Origin: JBBQZO01 sp038207625
GTDB taxonomy: Bacteria > Pseudomonadota > Gammaproteobacteria > Burkholderiales > Burkholderiaceae_D
NCBI GenBank assembly: GCA_038207625.1
Contig: JBBQZO010000054.1
Location: 1 to 24,687 of the forward strand
Reading direction: 5' to 3'
Length of the DNA: 24,687 bases
Made by a program: the position numbers and the translations under genes
Notes under the pieces: generated by a model
What the model was told of the DNA's origin: nothing
What the model saw: only the letters and a program-made list of their open reading frames with translations
Database searches by the model: none
Part shown: positions 1 to 9,361 of the stretch, one piece after another
Layout: every line of letters begins with the position of its first letter
Position numbering within the stretch: the stretch's first letter is position 1

Positions 1-504
1 GGTAACGCCATCGAGCGCGAACTCACCGGTCTCCTGCACATGACCATTGGTGATCGGGACATGCGCGATGATGGTCTTGCCGATGTTGGCCTGCCAGATG
101 CGCACGGTCGCCATGCCGTCGCGCGGTACGCGCGACGCGTCGATCAGGCCGTTGCTGATGGCGAACGGCCCCACCGAGGCGGACAGGTTGCCGCAATTGC
201 CGCTCCAGTCGACGAAGGCGCTGTCGATGGACACCTGGCCGAACAGGTAGTCGACGTCATGGTCCGGCTTGCTGCTCCTGGACAGGATGACGGTCTTGCT
301 GGTGCTGGATGTGGCGCCGCCCATGCCATCGATCTGCTTGGCATACGGGTCGGGGCTGCCGATCACGCGCAGCAGCAGCGCGTCGCGCGCCGCGCCGGCC
401 ACCTGCGCGCGCGCGGGCAGATCCTGCAGGCGGAAGAACACGCCCTTGCTGGTGCCCCCGCGCATATAGGTGGCGGGGATTTTAATTTGAGGGATGTGAG
501 CCAT
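1..504 (-). CDS. prpF: 2-methylaconitate cis-trans isomerase PrpF (partial, 3' end outside window)
   Basis: Only the first 168 codons are present; the reading frame stays open to the window edge. PrpF acts after AcnD in the methylcitrate cycle. It isomerises the 2-methylaconitate isomer made by AcnD so that aconitase can hydrate it to 2-methylisocitrate. The N-terminus carries the family hallmark IPATYMRGGTSKG at about residues 9-21, and a conserved WSGNCGN segment with its cysteine follows about 85 residues later. The ATG at 502-504 is chosen because an AAGGAAAG Shine-Dalgarno lies a few bases upstream and the family motif begins right after it. It is the fourth gene of prpB-prpC-acnD-prpF, 73 bp after acnD, and a terminator-like hairpin sits in that gap. 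Identity is secure from the motifs and from the invariable acnD partnership. Confidence 0.95.
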   Translation of the reverse strand, partial: MAHIPQIKIPATYMRGGTSKGVFFRLQDLPARAQVAGAARDALLLRVIGSPDPYAKQIDGMGGATSSTSKTVILSRSSKPDHDVDYLFGQVSIDSAFVDWSGNCGNLSASVGPFAISNGLIDASRVPRDGMATVRIWQANIGKTIIAHVPITNGHVQETGEFALDGVT

Positions 505-519
505 GAAAGTGCTTTCCTT

Positions 520-549
520 AAAAACCAAGCGCCACGATGAACGTAGCGC
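520..549 (-). terminator. Terminator-like hairpin between acnD and prpF (possible intra-operon attenuator)
   Basis: On the minus-strand transcript, GCGCUACG and CGUGGCGC (549-542 and 536-529) form an 8-bp stem with one U-G wobble and a UUCAU loop. A UUGG spacer and five U (524-520) follow. The shape is that of a weak intrinsic terminator placed just before the prpF ribosome-binding site. It could lower prpF output relative to the upstream genes, or mark an RNA processing point. Confidence 0.45.
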
Positions 550-577
550 CTGGTGCTGGGTTAAGTGCGTCGCCCGC

Positions 578-3172
578 TTACGCCGCGTTGCGCGACTCGA
601 GGAAGTCCTGCGCGAAGCGCTGCAACACGCCGCCCGCTTCGTAGGTGTCGACCTCTTCGGCGGTGTCCAGGCGACAGGTCACCGGCACCTCGACGCGCGC
701 GCCGTCCTTGCGATTGATGACCAAGGTCAGCGTGGCGCCCGGCGTGCGTTCGCCTTGCACGTCAAACGTCTCGCTGCCGTCGATGGCCAAGGTGATGCGG
801 TTCACGCCCGCCTTGAACTCGAGCGGCAAGATGCCCATGCCGACCAGATTGGTGCGATGGATGCGTTCGAAGCCTTCGGCCACGATCGCTTCCACGCCGG
901 CCAGGCGCACGCCTTTGGCGGCCCAGTCGCGCGAGGAGCCTTGACCATAATCGGCGCCGGCGATGACGATCAAAGGCTGCTTGCGCTCCATGTAAGTCTG
1001 GATCGCCTCCCACATGCGCGTGACTTTGCCTTCCGGCTCGATGCGGGCCAGCGAGCCTTCCTTGACCTTGCCGTCTTCCAGCACCATTTCGTTCTTCAGG
1101 CGCGGGTTGGCGAAGGTGGCGCGCTGCGCCGTCAGATGGTCGCCCCGGTGCGTGGCGTAGGAGTTGAAGTCTTCCGTCGGCAAGCCCATCGTGGCCAGGT
1201 ATTCGCCCGCCGCGCTGGTGGGCAGGATCGCGTTCGACGGCGACAGATGGTCGGTGGTGATGTTATCGCCCAGCACGGCCAGCGGACGCATGCCGGCCAG
1301 CGTGCGCACGCCGGCCAGCGCGCCTTCCCAGTACGGCGGACGGCGGATGTAGGTGCTTTGCGCGCGCCAGTCGTACTGCGGGCTGACTTTGTCACCGGCG
1401 TCGGCCGACACGGCGAACATCGGCTCGTACACCTTGCGGTATTGCTCGGGTTTGACGCTGGCTTTGACGATCGCGTCGATCTCGGCGTCGTCCGGCCAGA
1501 TGTCCTTCAAGGTAACGGGATTGCCGTCGCGGTCGACGCCCAGCGCATCACGTTCGATGTCGACGCGGATGGTGCCGGCGATCGCGTAGGCCACCACCAG
1601 CGGCGGCGAGGCCAGGTAAGCTTCCTTGGCGTGCGGGTGGATGCGCCCTTCGAAGTTGCGGTTACCCGACAACACGGCGGTGGTGTAGAGCTTGCGCGCC
1701 AACACCTCTTGTTCGATGACCGGGTCGAGCGCGCCGCTCATGCCGTTGCACGAGGTGCAGGCGAAGGCGACGACGTCAAAACCGAGCTGCTGCAATTCGG
1801 GCAGCAACTTGGCTTCTTCCAGATACAGCTGGACCGTTTTCGAGCCGGGCGCCAGCGAGCTTTTCACCCACGGCTTGCGGGTCAGCCCGCGCGCGTTGGC
1901 GTTGCGCGCGATCAGGCCGGCGGCGATCATGTTGCGCGGATTGCTGGTGTTGGTGCAGCTGGTGATGGCGGCGATGATCACGGCGCCGTCCGGCATTTCA
2001 CCGGGCACGGTGTCGATGTGCTTGGACAGGCCGCGCTCGGCCAGCGTCGAGGTGGGGATCTTCTGGTGCGGGTTGGCCGGACCGGCGATGGTGCGCACCA
2101 CGCTGCCAAGATCGAAACTGAGCACGCGCTCGTACTCGGCCGCGACCAGGCTGTCGGCCCACAAGCCGGACGCTTTTGCGTAGGTTTCCACCAGCTTGAT
2201 CTGGGCTTCCTCGCGGCCTGTCAGGCGCAGGTAGTCGATGGTGCGCTGGTCGATGTAGAACAGCGCGGCGGTGGCGCCGAATTCGGGCGTCATGTTGGAG
2301 ATCGTGGCGCGGTCGCCCAGCGTCAGATGGGCCACACCCTCGCCGAAGAATTCGACGTAGGACGAGACCACTTTTTGCCCGCGCAAAAATTCGGTGATGG
2401 CCAGCACGATGTCGGTGGCAGTGATGCCCGGCGCGGCCTTGCCGGTCAGGTGCACGCCGATGATGTCGGGCAAACGCAGATATACGGCGCGGCCCAGCAT
2501 CACGCTTTCCGCTTCCAGGCCACCGACGCCGATGCCGATCACGCCCAGCGCGGCGATCATCGGGGTGTGGCTGTCGGTGCCGACCAGGGTATCCGGGAAG
2601 GCCACCTTGTCCTGCACCTGCACCACCGGCGACATGCGCTCGATGTTGATCTGGTGCAGAATGCCGTTCCCCTGCGGGATCACGTCGACGTTCTTGAACG
2701 CCTTCTTGGACCACTGGATGAAGTCGAAACGGTCGACGTTGCGGCGCTCTTCGATGGCGCGGTTCTTGGCGAACGCGTCCTTCTCAAAGCCGGCGAATTC
2801 CACCGCCAGCGAATGGTCGACGACCAGTTGCGACGGCACCACCGGATTGATCTGGGTCGGATCGCCCCCTTTGGCGGCGATCGCGTCGCGCAGGCCGGCC
2901 AGGTCGACCAGCGCGGTCTGGCCGAGAATGTCCTGCAGGATCACGCGCGCGGGGAACCACGGAAAGTCGAGTTCGCGCTTGCGCTCGATGATCTGCGACA
3001 GCGCCGCCGTCAGCATGGCCGGCGGGCAGCGCCGCACCAGGTTTTCGGCCAGTACGCGCGAGGTGTAGGGCAGCTTGGCGAAGGCGCCGGGTGCGATCGC
3101 ATCGACCGCGGCGCGCGCATCGAAATAATCGAGCGCGGTGCCGGGCAGAGGTATGCGGTTTTGAGTGTTCAT
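578..3172 (-). CDS. acnD: 2-methylcitrate dehydratase, Fe/S-dependent AcnD
   Basis: An 864-residue aconitase-family enzyme that dehydrates 2-methylcitrate in the methylcitrate cycle; it is the oxygen-sensitive alternative to PrpD and needs PrpF. The [4Fe-4S] ligands are visible as Cys406 in ITSCTNTSNP and Cys472/Cys475 in ACTSCNG. The substrate-loop region GTDSHTPM is at about 198-205, and the C-terminal swivel domain carries GDNITTDHLSP and YGQGSSRDWAAKG. The length is normal for AcnD and the frame is intact. The start at 3172 follows a 37-bp gap after prpC. No prpD is present in the cluster, so this is the AcnD/PrpF type of pathway. It is separated from general aconitase A by the N-terminal LPGTALDYFDAR style and by the downstream prpF. 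Confidence 0.96.
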   Translation of the reverse strand: MNTQNRIPLPGTALDYFDARAAVDAIAPGAFAKLPYTSRVLAENLVRRCPPAMLTAALSQIIERKRELDFPWFPARVILQDILGQTALVDLAGLRDAIAAKGGDPTQINPVVPSQLVVDHSLAVEFAGFEKDAFAKNRAIEERRNVDRFDFIQWSKKAFKNVDVIPQGNGILHQINIERMSPVVQVQDKVAFPDTLVGTDSHTPMIAALGVIGIGVGGLEAESVMLGRAVYLRLPDIIGVHLTGKAAPGITATDIVLAITEFLRGQKVVSSYVEFFGEGVAHLTLGDRATISNMTPEFGATAALFYIDQRTIDYLRLTGREEAQIKLVETYAKASGLWADSLVAAEYERVLSFDLGSVVRTIAGPANPHQKIPTSTLAERGLSKHIDTVPGEMPDGAVIIAAITSCTNTSNPRNMIAAGLIARNANARGLTRKPWVKSSLAPGSKTVQLYLEEAKLLPELQQLGFDVVAFACTSCNGMSGALDPVIEQEVLARKLYTTAVLSGNRNFEGRIHPHAKEAYLASPPLVVAYAIAGTIRVDIERDALGVDRDGNPVTLKDIWPDDAEIDAIVKASVKPEQYRKVYEPMFAVSADAGDKVSPQYDWRAQSTYIRRPPYWEGALAGVRTLAGMRPLAVLGDNITTDHLSPSNAILPTSAAGEYLATMGLPTEDFNSYATHRGDHLTAQRATFANPRLKNEMVLEDGKVKEGSLARIEPEGKVTRMWEAIQTYMERKQPLIVIAGADYGQGSSRDWAAKGVRLAGVEAIVAEGFERIHRTNLVGMGILPLEFKAGVNRITLAIDGSETFDVQGERTPGATLTLVINRKDGARVEVPVTCRLDTAEEVDTYEAGGVLQRFAQDFLESRNAA

Positions 3173-3209
3173 GGGTTCGGGATCTCTCTAGTTGATCGGT
3201 GGATCCGGC

Positions 3210-4379
3210 TTACTTGCGCTCGGCGATGGGAACGAAGTTCAGGTCTTCCGGGCCGACGTAGTTGGCGCTCGGGCGGATGATCTTGTTGTCGATGCGCTGC
3301 TCGATCACGTGGGCGGCCCAGCCGGAGGTGCGGCTGATCACGAACAGCGGCGTAAACATCGCCGTCGGCACGCCCATCATATGGTAGGACACGGCCGAGA
3401 ACCAGTCCAGGTTGGGGAACATTTTTTTCACTTCCCACATCACCGTTTCAAGGCGCTCGGCGATGTCGAACATCTTCATCGAACCGGCTTCTTGCGACAG
3501 CTCGCGGGCCACTTCCTTGATCACCTTGTTACGCGGGTCCGACACCGTGTAGACCGGGTGGCCGAAGCCGATCACCACTTCCTTGTTGGCGACGCGGTTG
3601 CGGATGTCCGCTTCGGCTTCGTCGGCGTTTTCATAGCGCTTCTGGATTTCGAACGCCGCTTCGTTGGCGCCGCCGTGCTTCGGTCCGCGCAGCGCGCCGA
3701 TCGCGCCGGTGATGGCCGAGTGGATGTCCGAACCCGTGCCGGCGATGACGCGCCCGGTAAAGGTCGACGCGTTGAACTCGTGTTCGGCGTACAGGATCAG
3801 CGAGGTATGCATCGCCTTGACCCAGGACTCGGACGGCTTGACGCCATGCAGCAGGTGAAGGAAATGGCCGCCGATCGACTCGTCGTCGGTTTCGACGTCG
3901 ATGCGTTTGCCGTTATGGCTGAAGTGGTACCAGTACAGCAGCATCGAGCCAAACGACGCCATCAGCCGGTCGGCGATGTCGCGCGCACCGGGCACATTGT
4001 GATCGTCTTTTTCCGGCAGCACGCAGCCCAAAACCGACACGCCGGTGCGCATCACGTCCATCGGGTGGCTGGCCGCCGGCAGCGCTTCGAGCGCCGCCTT
4101 GACGCCGGCGGGCAAACCGCGCAGCGCCTTCAGGTGGATCTTGTAGCCCTTCAGTTCGGCCGCGCTGGGCAGCTTGCCGTGCACCAGCAGGAAAGCGATT
4201 TCCTCGAACTCGCAGCTGTCGGCCACGTCCAGGATGTCGTAGCCGCGGTAGTGCAGATCGTTGCCGGTCTTGCCCACCGAGCACAGCGCGGTGTTACCAG
4301 CGGTTACGCCAGACAGGGCGACAGATTTTTTTGGTTTGAATGCGACTGCCTCAGTGGGGGCGCCTGCTTTATCGGTCAT
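3210..4379 (-). CDS. prpC: 2-methylcitrate synthase PrpC
   Basis: A 389-residue citrate-synthase-family enzyme that condenses propionyl-CoA with oxaloacetate to give 2-methylcitrate. The catalytic triad is visible and falls at the numbering I recall for E. coli PrpC: His235 in GPKHGGANE, His274 in GFGHPVYTVSDPR and Asp325 in LDWFSAVSYH. The length is typical of the short 2-methylcitrate synthase class (about 375-390) rather than of the longer GltA type. The ATG at 4379 is preceded by a clear GGAGA Shine-Dalgarno. It lies 25 bp after prpB and 37 bp before acnD, in one transcription unit. The cluster context distinguishes it from a house-keeping citrate synthase. Confidence 0.96.
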   Translation of the reverse strand: MTDKAGAPTEAVAFKPKKSVALSGVTAGNTALCSVGKTGNDLHYRGYDILDVADSCEFEEIAFLLVHGKLPSAAELKGYKIHLKALRGLPAGVKAALEALPAASHPMDVMRTGVSVLGCVLPEKDDHNVPGARDIADRLMASFGSMLLYWYHFSHNGKRIDVETDDESIGGHFLHLLHGVKPSESWVKAMHTSLILYAEHEFNASTFTGRVIAGTGSDIHSAITGAIGALRGPKHGGANEAAFEIQKRYENADEAEADIRNRVANKEVVIGFGHPVYTVSDPRNKVIKEVARELSQEAGSMKMFDIAERLETVMWEVKKMFPNLDWFSAVSYHMMGVPTAMFTPLFVISRTSGWAAHVIEQRIDNKIIRPSANYVGPEDLNFVPIAERK

Positions 4380-4404
4380 GTTGTCTCTCCTGAATTGAAA
4401 TGAA

Positions 4405-5289
4405 TTATTTTTCTTTGCCCTGGGCGAACAGCGCGTCGAGCTTTTGCTCGTAGTTGTGATAACCGAGATACTCGTACAGTTCCATCCGGCTTTGCATGGT
4501 CGACACGACGCTCTTTTGGGTGCCTTCGGCGCGCACCGTCTTGTAGAAATTCAGCGCGGCCGCGTTCATGGCGCGATACGCGCCGCAGCAGTACAGGGCA
4601 ATGTCGACCTTGGCCGAGCGCAGTTCGTCGAGCGTGAACAGGGGCGCTGCGCCAAACTCGGTCAGGTTGGCCAGGATCGGCACCTTGACCGCGTCGCGCA
4701 CCTGGGTGTACATGGCCAGCTCGGTGATCGCTTCGGGGAAAATCATGTCGGCGCCCGCTTCGACGTAGGCGCAGGCGCGGTCGATCGCGGCATTCAAGCC
4801 TTCGACGGCGAGCGCATCGGTGCGCGCCATGATGACGAAATTTTCGTCGTGGCGCGCGTCGACGGCAGCCTTGATGCGGTCGACCATCTCTTCCTTGCTG
4901 ACGATTTCCTTGCCCGGACGGTGGCCGCAGCGCTTGGCCGAAACCTGGTCTTCCATGTGCACGGCGGCCACGTCGGCGCGGATCATGTGGCGGATGGTGC
5001 GCGCGATGTTGAAGGCGCCGCCCCAGCCGGTGTCGATGTCGACCATCAGCGGCAGGCCGCAGGCGTCGGTGATGCGCTGGGCGTCGGTGATCACGTCGTC
5101 CATCGTGCTGATGCCCAGGTCCGGCATGCCCAGCGAATTGGCGGCCACGCCGCCGCCAGACAAATAGATGGCCTTGTAGCCGGTTTGCTCGGCCATGCGC
5201 GCGGTGTAGGCGGTGATGGTGCCGACCACTTGCAGTGGCGATTCGCTCTGTACAGCCTTACGAAACAGTAAGCCTCTTGATTCTTGCAT
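4405..5289 (-). CDS. prpB: 2-methylisocitrate lyase PrpB
   Basis: A 294-residue member of the isocitrate lyase/PEP mutase superfamily that cleaves 2-methylisocitrate to pyruvate and succinate, the last step of the methylcitrate cycle. The signature KRCGH loop carries catalytic Cys121 (AKRCGHRPGKE, about 118-128). The Mg-binding acidic residues are visible as Asp84/Asp86 in VDIDTGWG and Glu113 in HMED. The length is normal for PrpB and too short for AceA. The ATG at 5289 has a GGGGA ribosome-binding site. It is the first gene of the operon, with a sigma-54 promoter about 50 bp upstream, and its divergent neighbour prpR encodes the matching activator. Confidence 0.96.
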   Translation of the reverse strand: MQESRGLLFRKAVQSESPLQVVGTITAYTARMAEQTGYKAIYLSGGGVAANSLGMPDLGISTMDDVITDAQRITDACGLPLMVDIDTGWGGAFNIARTIRHMIRADVAAVHMEDQVSAKRCGHRPGKEIVSKEEMVDRIKAAVDARHDENFVIMARTDALAVEGLNAAIDRACAYVEAGADMIFPEAITELAMYTQVRDAVKVPILANLTEFGAAPLFTLDELRSAKVDIALYCCGAYRAMNAAALNFYKTVRAEGTQKSVVSTMQSRMELYEYLGYHNYEQKLDALFAQGKEK

Positions 5290-5335
5290 GGTAGTCCCCT
5301 TTGGAATGATGCATCAACACGATGTGGATTGCCTT

Positions 5336-5351
5336 TGCAAGGGGCGTGCCA
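5336..5351 (-). promoter_or_regulatory. Sigma-54 (-24/-12) promoter of prpBC-acnD-prpF
   Basis: The minus strand reads TGGCACGCCCCTTGCA, which matches the RpoN consensus TGGCAC-N5-TTGCA/T exactly, including the invariant GG and GC. Transcription should start near 5326, leaving a leader of about 37 nt with a GGGGA ribosome-binding site before prpB. PrpR, encoded divergently, is a sigma-54 activator with an intact GAFTGA loop, which fits. Confidence 0.93.
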
Positions 5352-5404
5352 CCGTTGCGCAGGGCCAGTCACCATTTATGCGCGCCCTGCCTGAAGTCGA
5401 AAAA

Positions 5405-5422
5405 ACGCTGAAAATTCAGCGT
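5405..5422. promoter_or_regulatory. Perfect 18-bp palindrome in the prpB-prpR intergenic region
   Basis: ACGCTGAA-AA-TTCAGCGT is a perfect 8-bp inverted repeat with a 2-bp centre. It lies 53 bp upstream of the -24 element, between the sigma-54 promoter and the GTTTCAT palindrome cluster. It has no U-tract and belongs to neither gene, so an operator for a second regulator is more likely than a terminator. The sequence differs from the GTTTCAT sites, so it is probably not PrpR's own site. Confidence 0.5.
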
Positions 5423-5482
5423 GTTGGACGCTCGCGCCGGGCCGCCAGTCAGGGCAGACGAGCGCTGTGCCCAAGTCCACGC

Positions 5483-5519
5483 GTTTCATTTTGTGTTTCA
5501 TTATGAAACACCGAAACAT
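5483..5519. promoter_or_regulatory. Likely PrpR enhancer/operator: GTTTCAT palindrome with flanking half-sites
   Basis: The core TGTTTCAT-T-ATGAAACA (5494-5510) is a perfect 17-bp palindrome. A direct half-site GTTTCAT lies at 5483-5489 and an inverted, shortened one, GAAACAT, at 5513-5519. The core lies about 145 bp upstream of the -24 element, a usual enhancer distance for a sigma-54 activator, and overlaps the -35 position of the prpR promoter. Assignment to PrpR is by position only. Confidence 0.7.
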
Positions 5520-5533
5520 CATTGAACTATAAT
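5505..5533 (+). promoter_or_regulatory. Sigma-70-like promoter of prpR, predicted leaderless
   Basis: A perfect TATAAT is at 5528-5533. At 17-bp spacing the -35 position (5505-5510, GAAACA) is poor and lies inside the GTTTCAT palindrome. The -10 is followed by exactly 6 nt and then the prpR ATG at 5540, so transcription would begin at or within a base or two of the start codon. No Shine-Dalgarno is present. A bound activator at the palindrome would cover the -35, suggesting autorepression. Confidence 0.65.
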
Positions 5534-5539
5534 TGCAAC

Positions 5540-7156
<1,617 letters not shown>

Positions 7157-7342
7157 TCGCCAGCACGTGTGCCTGAAATGCAACAGTTATCAGTCAGACA
7201 TGGACAAATTCAGCGGTGCAGTGCCTAATGCCATGCGGATAATTTTGCCGCGATGAAAATTGTTAATTTTGATAACACTTCATCTGCGGCCCGCGTCCAT
7301 GACAATAATCGACGTCAAAACGTCACCACCAGGGGTATTTTT

Positions 7343-7978
7343 TTGAAGCTTTATTCTGTTAAGCCGTTCGCGCTCGCCGCCTTACTATGCAGCACCCTGT
7401 CGGCCCACGCCACCGACTTCTCGATCGGTGTCCACCCCGTCGTGGGCGCGGGGCTGACCGTTGGCGGCGACACGATCGACAAGGCCAAATTTACCGATGG
7501 CTCATCGCAGAGCATCCGGGCCGGCGGCCTGCTTCAACTCACCGGCGGCCTCCTGTTTCAATCGGACAATCTGCCACTGGCCGTGCTGCTGAGCGCCAGC
7601 TACCATGTCAACGATACCAATGCGAAGAACGGCACCAAGAAATTCGATCGCTATCCGATCGAGGCGATCGTCTATTACACCGGGATTCCGAAGTGGCGTG
7701 CGGGCGCAGGCTATCGCACCACCTTGTCGCCCCATTACACCAGCAACGTCGAGGGCCAGACCGGCTGGTCCGAGGACTTCAAACGCCCCAACGGAAGCTT
7801 GCTTGAAATCGGCTACAATTTCGCCCCGCGCAGCTGGGTCAATCTGCGTTATGTCGCCGAGAAATTCGTGCCATCGGCGGGTGCTATCGGCGATATGCAT
7901 GGCGACATCACCGATGACATGGGCTTTTCCAGCTATAGCGGCAACCACATCGGCATCAACGTTCTGTTCGAGTTCTAA
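7343..7978 (+). CDS. Small outer-membrane beta-barrel protein with signal peptide
   Basis: A 211-residue exported protein of unknown role. Residues 1-23 are a classic Sec signal peptide (basic MKLYSVK, hydrophobic core, SAHA cleavage site before TDFS). The mature part alternates polar and hydrophobic residues with aromatic girdles (for example FSIGVHPVVGAG, EAIVYYTGIPKW, LLEIGYNFAP, WVNLRYVAEKF). It ends in INVLFEF, and the C-terminal phenylalanine is the usual sorting signal of outer-membrane barrels. I chose the TTG at 7343 because AGGGG lies 7 nt upstream and the signal peptide starts there; an in-frame ATG at 7253 would put 30 charged residues before the signal. It is a single gene after prpR with no visible link to it. 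Function is not recognised. Confidence 0.7.
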   Translation: MKLYSVKPFALAALLCSTLSAHATDFSIGVHPVVGAGLTVGGDTIDKAKFTDGSSQSIRAGGLLQLTGGLLFQSDNLPLAVLLSASYHVNDTNAKNGTKKFDRYPIEAIVYYTGIPKWRAGAGYRTTLSPHYTSNVEGQTGWSEDFKRPNGSLLEIGYNFAPRSWVNLRYVAEKFVPSAGAIGDMHGDITDDMGFSSYSGNHIGINVLFEF

Positions 7979-8020
7979 CAGCCTGTAGCGCTTGCTGAAC
8001 CCAGCTTGATCCGTGTCGAC

Positions 8021-8036
8021 GCGCCGATCACGGCGC
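8021..8036. repeat. Short inverted repeat between two convergent genes
   Basis: GCGCCG-ATCA-CGGCGC is a perfect 6-bp stem with a 4-nt loop, in the 72-bp gap between the barrel protein gene and the convergent lipoprotein gene. No U-tract follows on either strand. It may help 3'-end formation, but it is not a proper intrinsic terminator. Confidence 0.35.
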
Positions 8037-8050
8037 TGACCCAGCCTGCC

Positions 8051-9178
8051 TCACTGGCCGTTGACGACGGCGCCCGCCCCGCCCTGTGCGGCGGGCATGG
8101 CGACCTGCCCAAGCCGGTCCGCCCCGCCCGATCGGCGCGCCAGCATGAACGGATAACGCAAGGGGTAAGCGCGCAACAAGGCCTGCAGGCGCGCAGTGCC
8201 CTGCGCATCGGTGAGCCTGTCATCGGCCGGCCATATGCTGAGGTGAATGGCCGCTCGCAAGGCGTCATGATGCTGGTTCGGCGCCGTCGCGAGGTACCAC
8301 TCGAGTACCATCTTTGAGGCAGCCGGAAGTTGCACGCGCAGCACGCTGGACTTGCCGGCGCTCTCGAAAAATGCCAGCTGACCATTCCGCCCGGTCACGC
8401 CGGCAAGCACATCGTACTCGCTGCCGCCGAGTCGTGCCGTCAACAGTTCGCGCTGGCGCGTCAAATCAAAGTCATCAAATTTCTCGTCCCTCACCGGGTT
8501 GATCGTCAAGCGCAAGGCGTAGCGCTGGCCGGCCGCCTCGAACAGCGCGTCGAGCGCGCTTGATTCCTGTAAGTCTGCCTGTGCAGGCACGGCGATGAGC
8601 CCGCGCTCGGCGCAGAAACCGGCATCGTCCGGCACCATGTGCGGCGTCACCATGGGATGCAGCGCGCGTAGAATTTCCTCGATGCGCGAGGCGGTCGCCA
8701 CCTGCGCGCCCGCGGGCGTCCATTTTTCGTAGGAAAACGTCAGTTCATCGCGGTGCAGGTAACCCGTCAACAGGAACATCGCCTTGCCGCGCGTGAGCGA
8801 CAAGACCGGCTCCGCAGCTGTGAAGCGCTGGGAGCGCTTGAGCAGTTTACCGACCACGCGCACGCCACTCTGGCGCGCAATCGGCCCGACCCGGCGCTGG
8901 TAGTCCAGCGCCGACTCCTGGCGAGATCTCAGCGCACCGCCGTCAAATTGCGATGCGCTGGCGACGATATCGAGCGCGACGTCGCTGCTGAGCAGGTAGC
9001 GTCCCACACAATACGCGACAGGCATGACCGGCTCCGCCGGCTGCGTCGCGCTGGTGCGCCCGGCGGATTCAGGCCAAGCGGTATCGTGCGATCCGCCGCC
9101 GACGCACGCCGACAGCGCCACGATGAGCAGCGCCAGCCAGCCCATACCACGCGCGCCACGCCAGTCAGGCAGGTTCAT
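8051..9178 (-). CDS. Putative lipoprotein resembling Tli4-type T6SS immunity protein
   Basis: A 375-residue lipoprotein. The N-terminus has a hydrophobic stretch ending in a lipobox (LSAC, Cys25), so it should be anchored in the envelope. After a short linker the mature domain begins with YCVGRYLL, followed by a long alpha/beta region that includes FLLTGYLHRDELTFSYEKW and FCAERGLIAVP. This layout reminds me of the Tli4 family, periplasmic immunity proteins against Tle4 phospholipase effectors, but it is recognition by eye. I choose the ATG at 9178, with GGGG just upstream; a start 69 bp further up adds a charged tail before the signal. No tle4, vgrG or other T6SS gene is adjacent, so any immunity role is orphan here. 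Confidence 0.5.
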   Translation of the reverse strand: MNLPDWRGARGMGWLALLIVALSACVGGGSHDTAWPESAGRTSATQPAEPVMPVAYCVGRYLLSSDVALDIVASASQFDGGALRSRQESALDYQRRVGPIARQSGVRVVGKLLKRSQRFTAAEPVLSLTRGKAMFLLTGYLHRDELTFSYEKWTPAGAQVATASRIEEILRALHPMVTPHMVPDDAGFCAERGLIAVPAQADLQESSALDALFEAAGQRYALRLTINPVRDEKFDDFDLTRQRELLTARLGGSEYDVLAGVTGRNGQLAFFESAGKSSVLRVQLPAASKMVLEWYLATAPNQHHDALRAAIHLSIWPADDRLTDAQGTARLQALLRAYPLRYPFMLARRSGGADRLGQVAMPAAQGGAGAVVNGQ

Positions 9179-9361
9179 GTTTGCCCCATCATGTCGACGC
9201 CGGCGTGGCCGGTGCTTGTCCATGGTCGTTCCGAGTATAGGTTTCACGTGACCGAGGCTGCTTGCGCGTGCTCATTTGGCCGCGAGGATACCGCCGTGTG
9301 TTGCTTTGACCACGCACCAGTGCGCGCACTCCATCTGGCGCAAGCGCACGCGCACCGAATC

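Noticed and set aside
503..3280. Very long open frame on the plus strand (925 codons)
   Set aside because: It is antisense to acnD, and its His/Arg/Gly/Ala-heavy product has no domain. Long antisense frames are common in GC-rich DNA.
3169..3438. 89-codon minus-strand frame overlapping the prpC end
   Set aside because: It is out of frame within prpC and acnD sequence; no motif or ribosome-binding site.
5522..5539. TTG start for prpR, six codons upstream
   Set aside because: The TATAAT box lies within this stretch, so it is unlikely to be translated; the ATG at 5540 fits the domain start.
7253..7342. 30-codon extension of the barrel protein from an ATG at 7253
   Set aside because: It would bury the signal peptide behind charged residues; the TTG at 7343 has AGGGG upstream.
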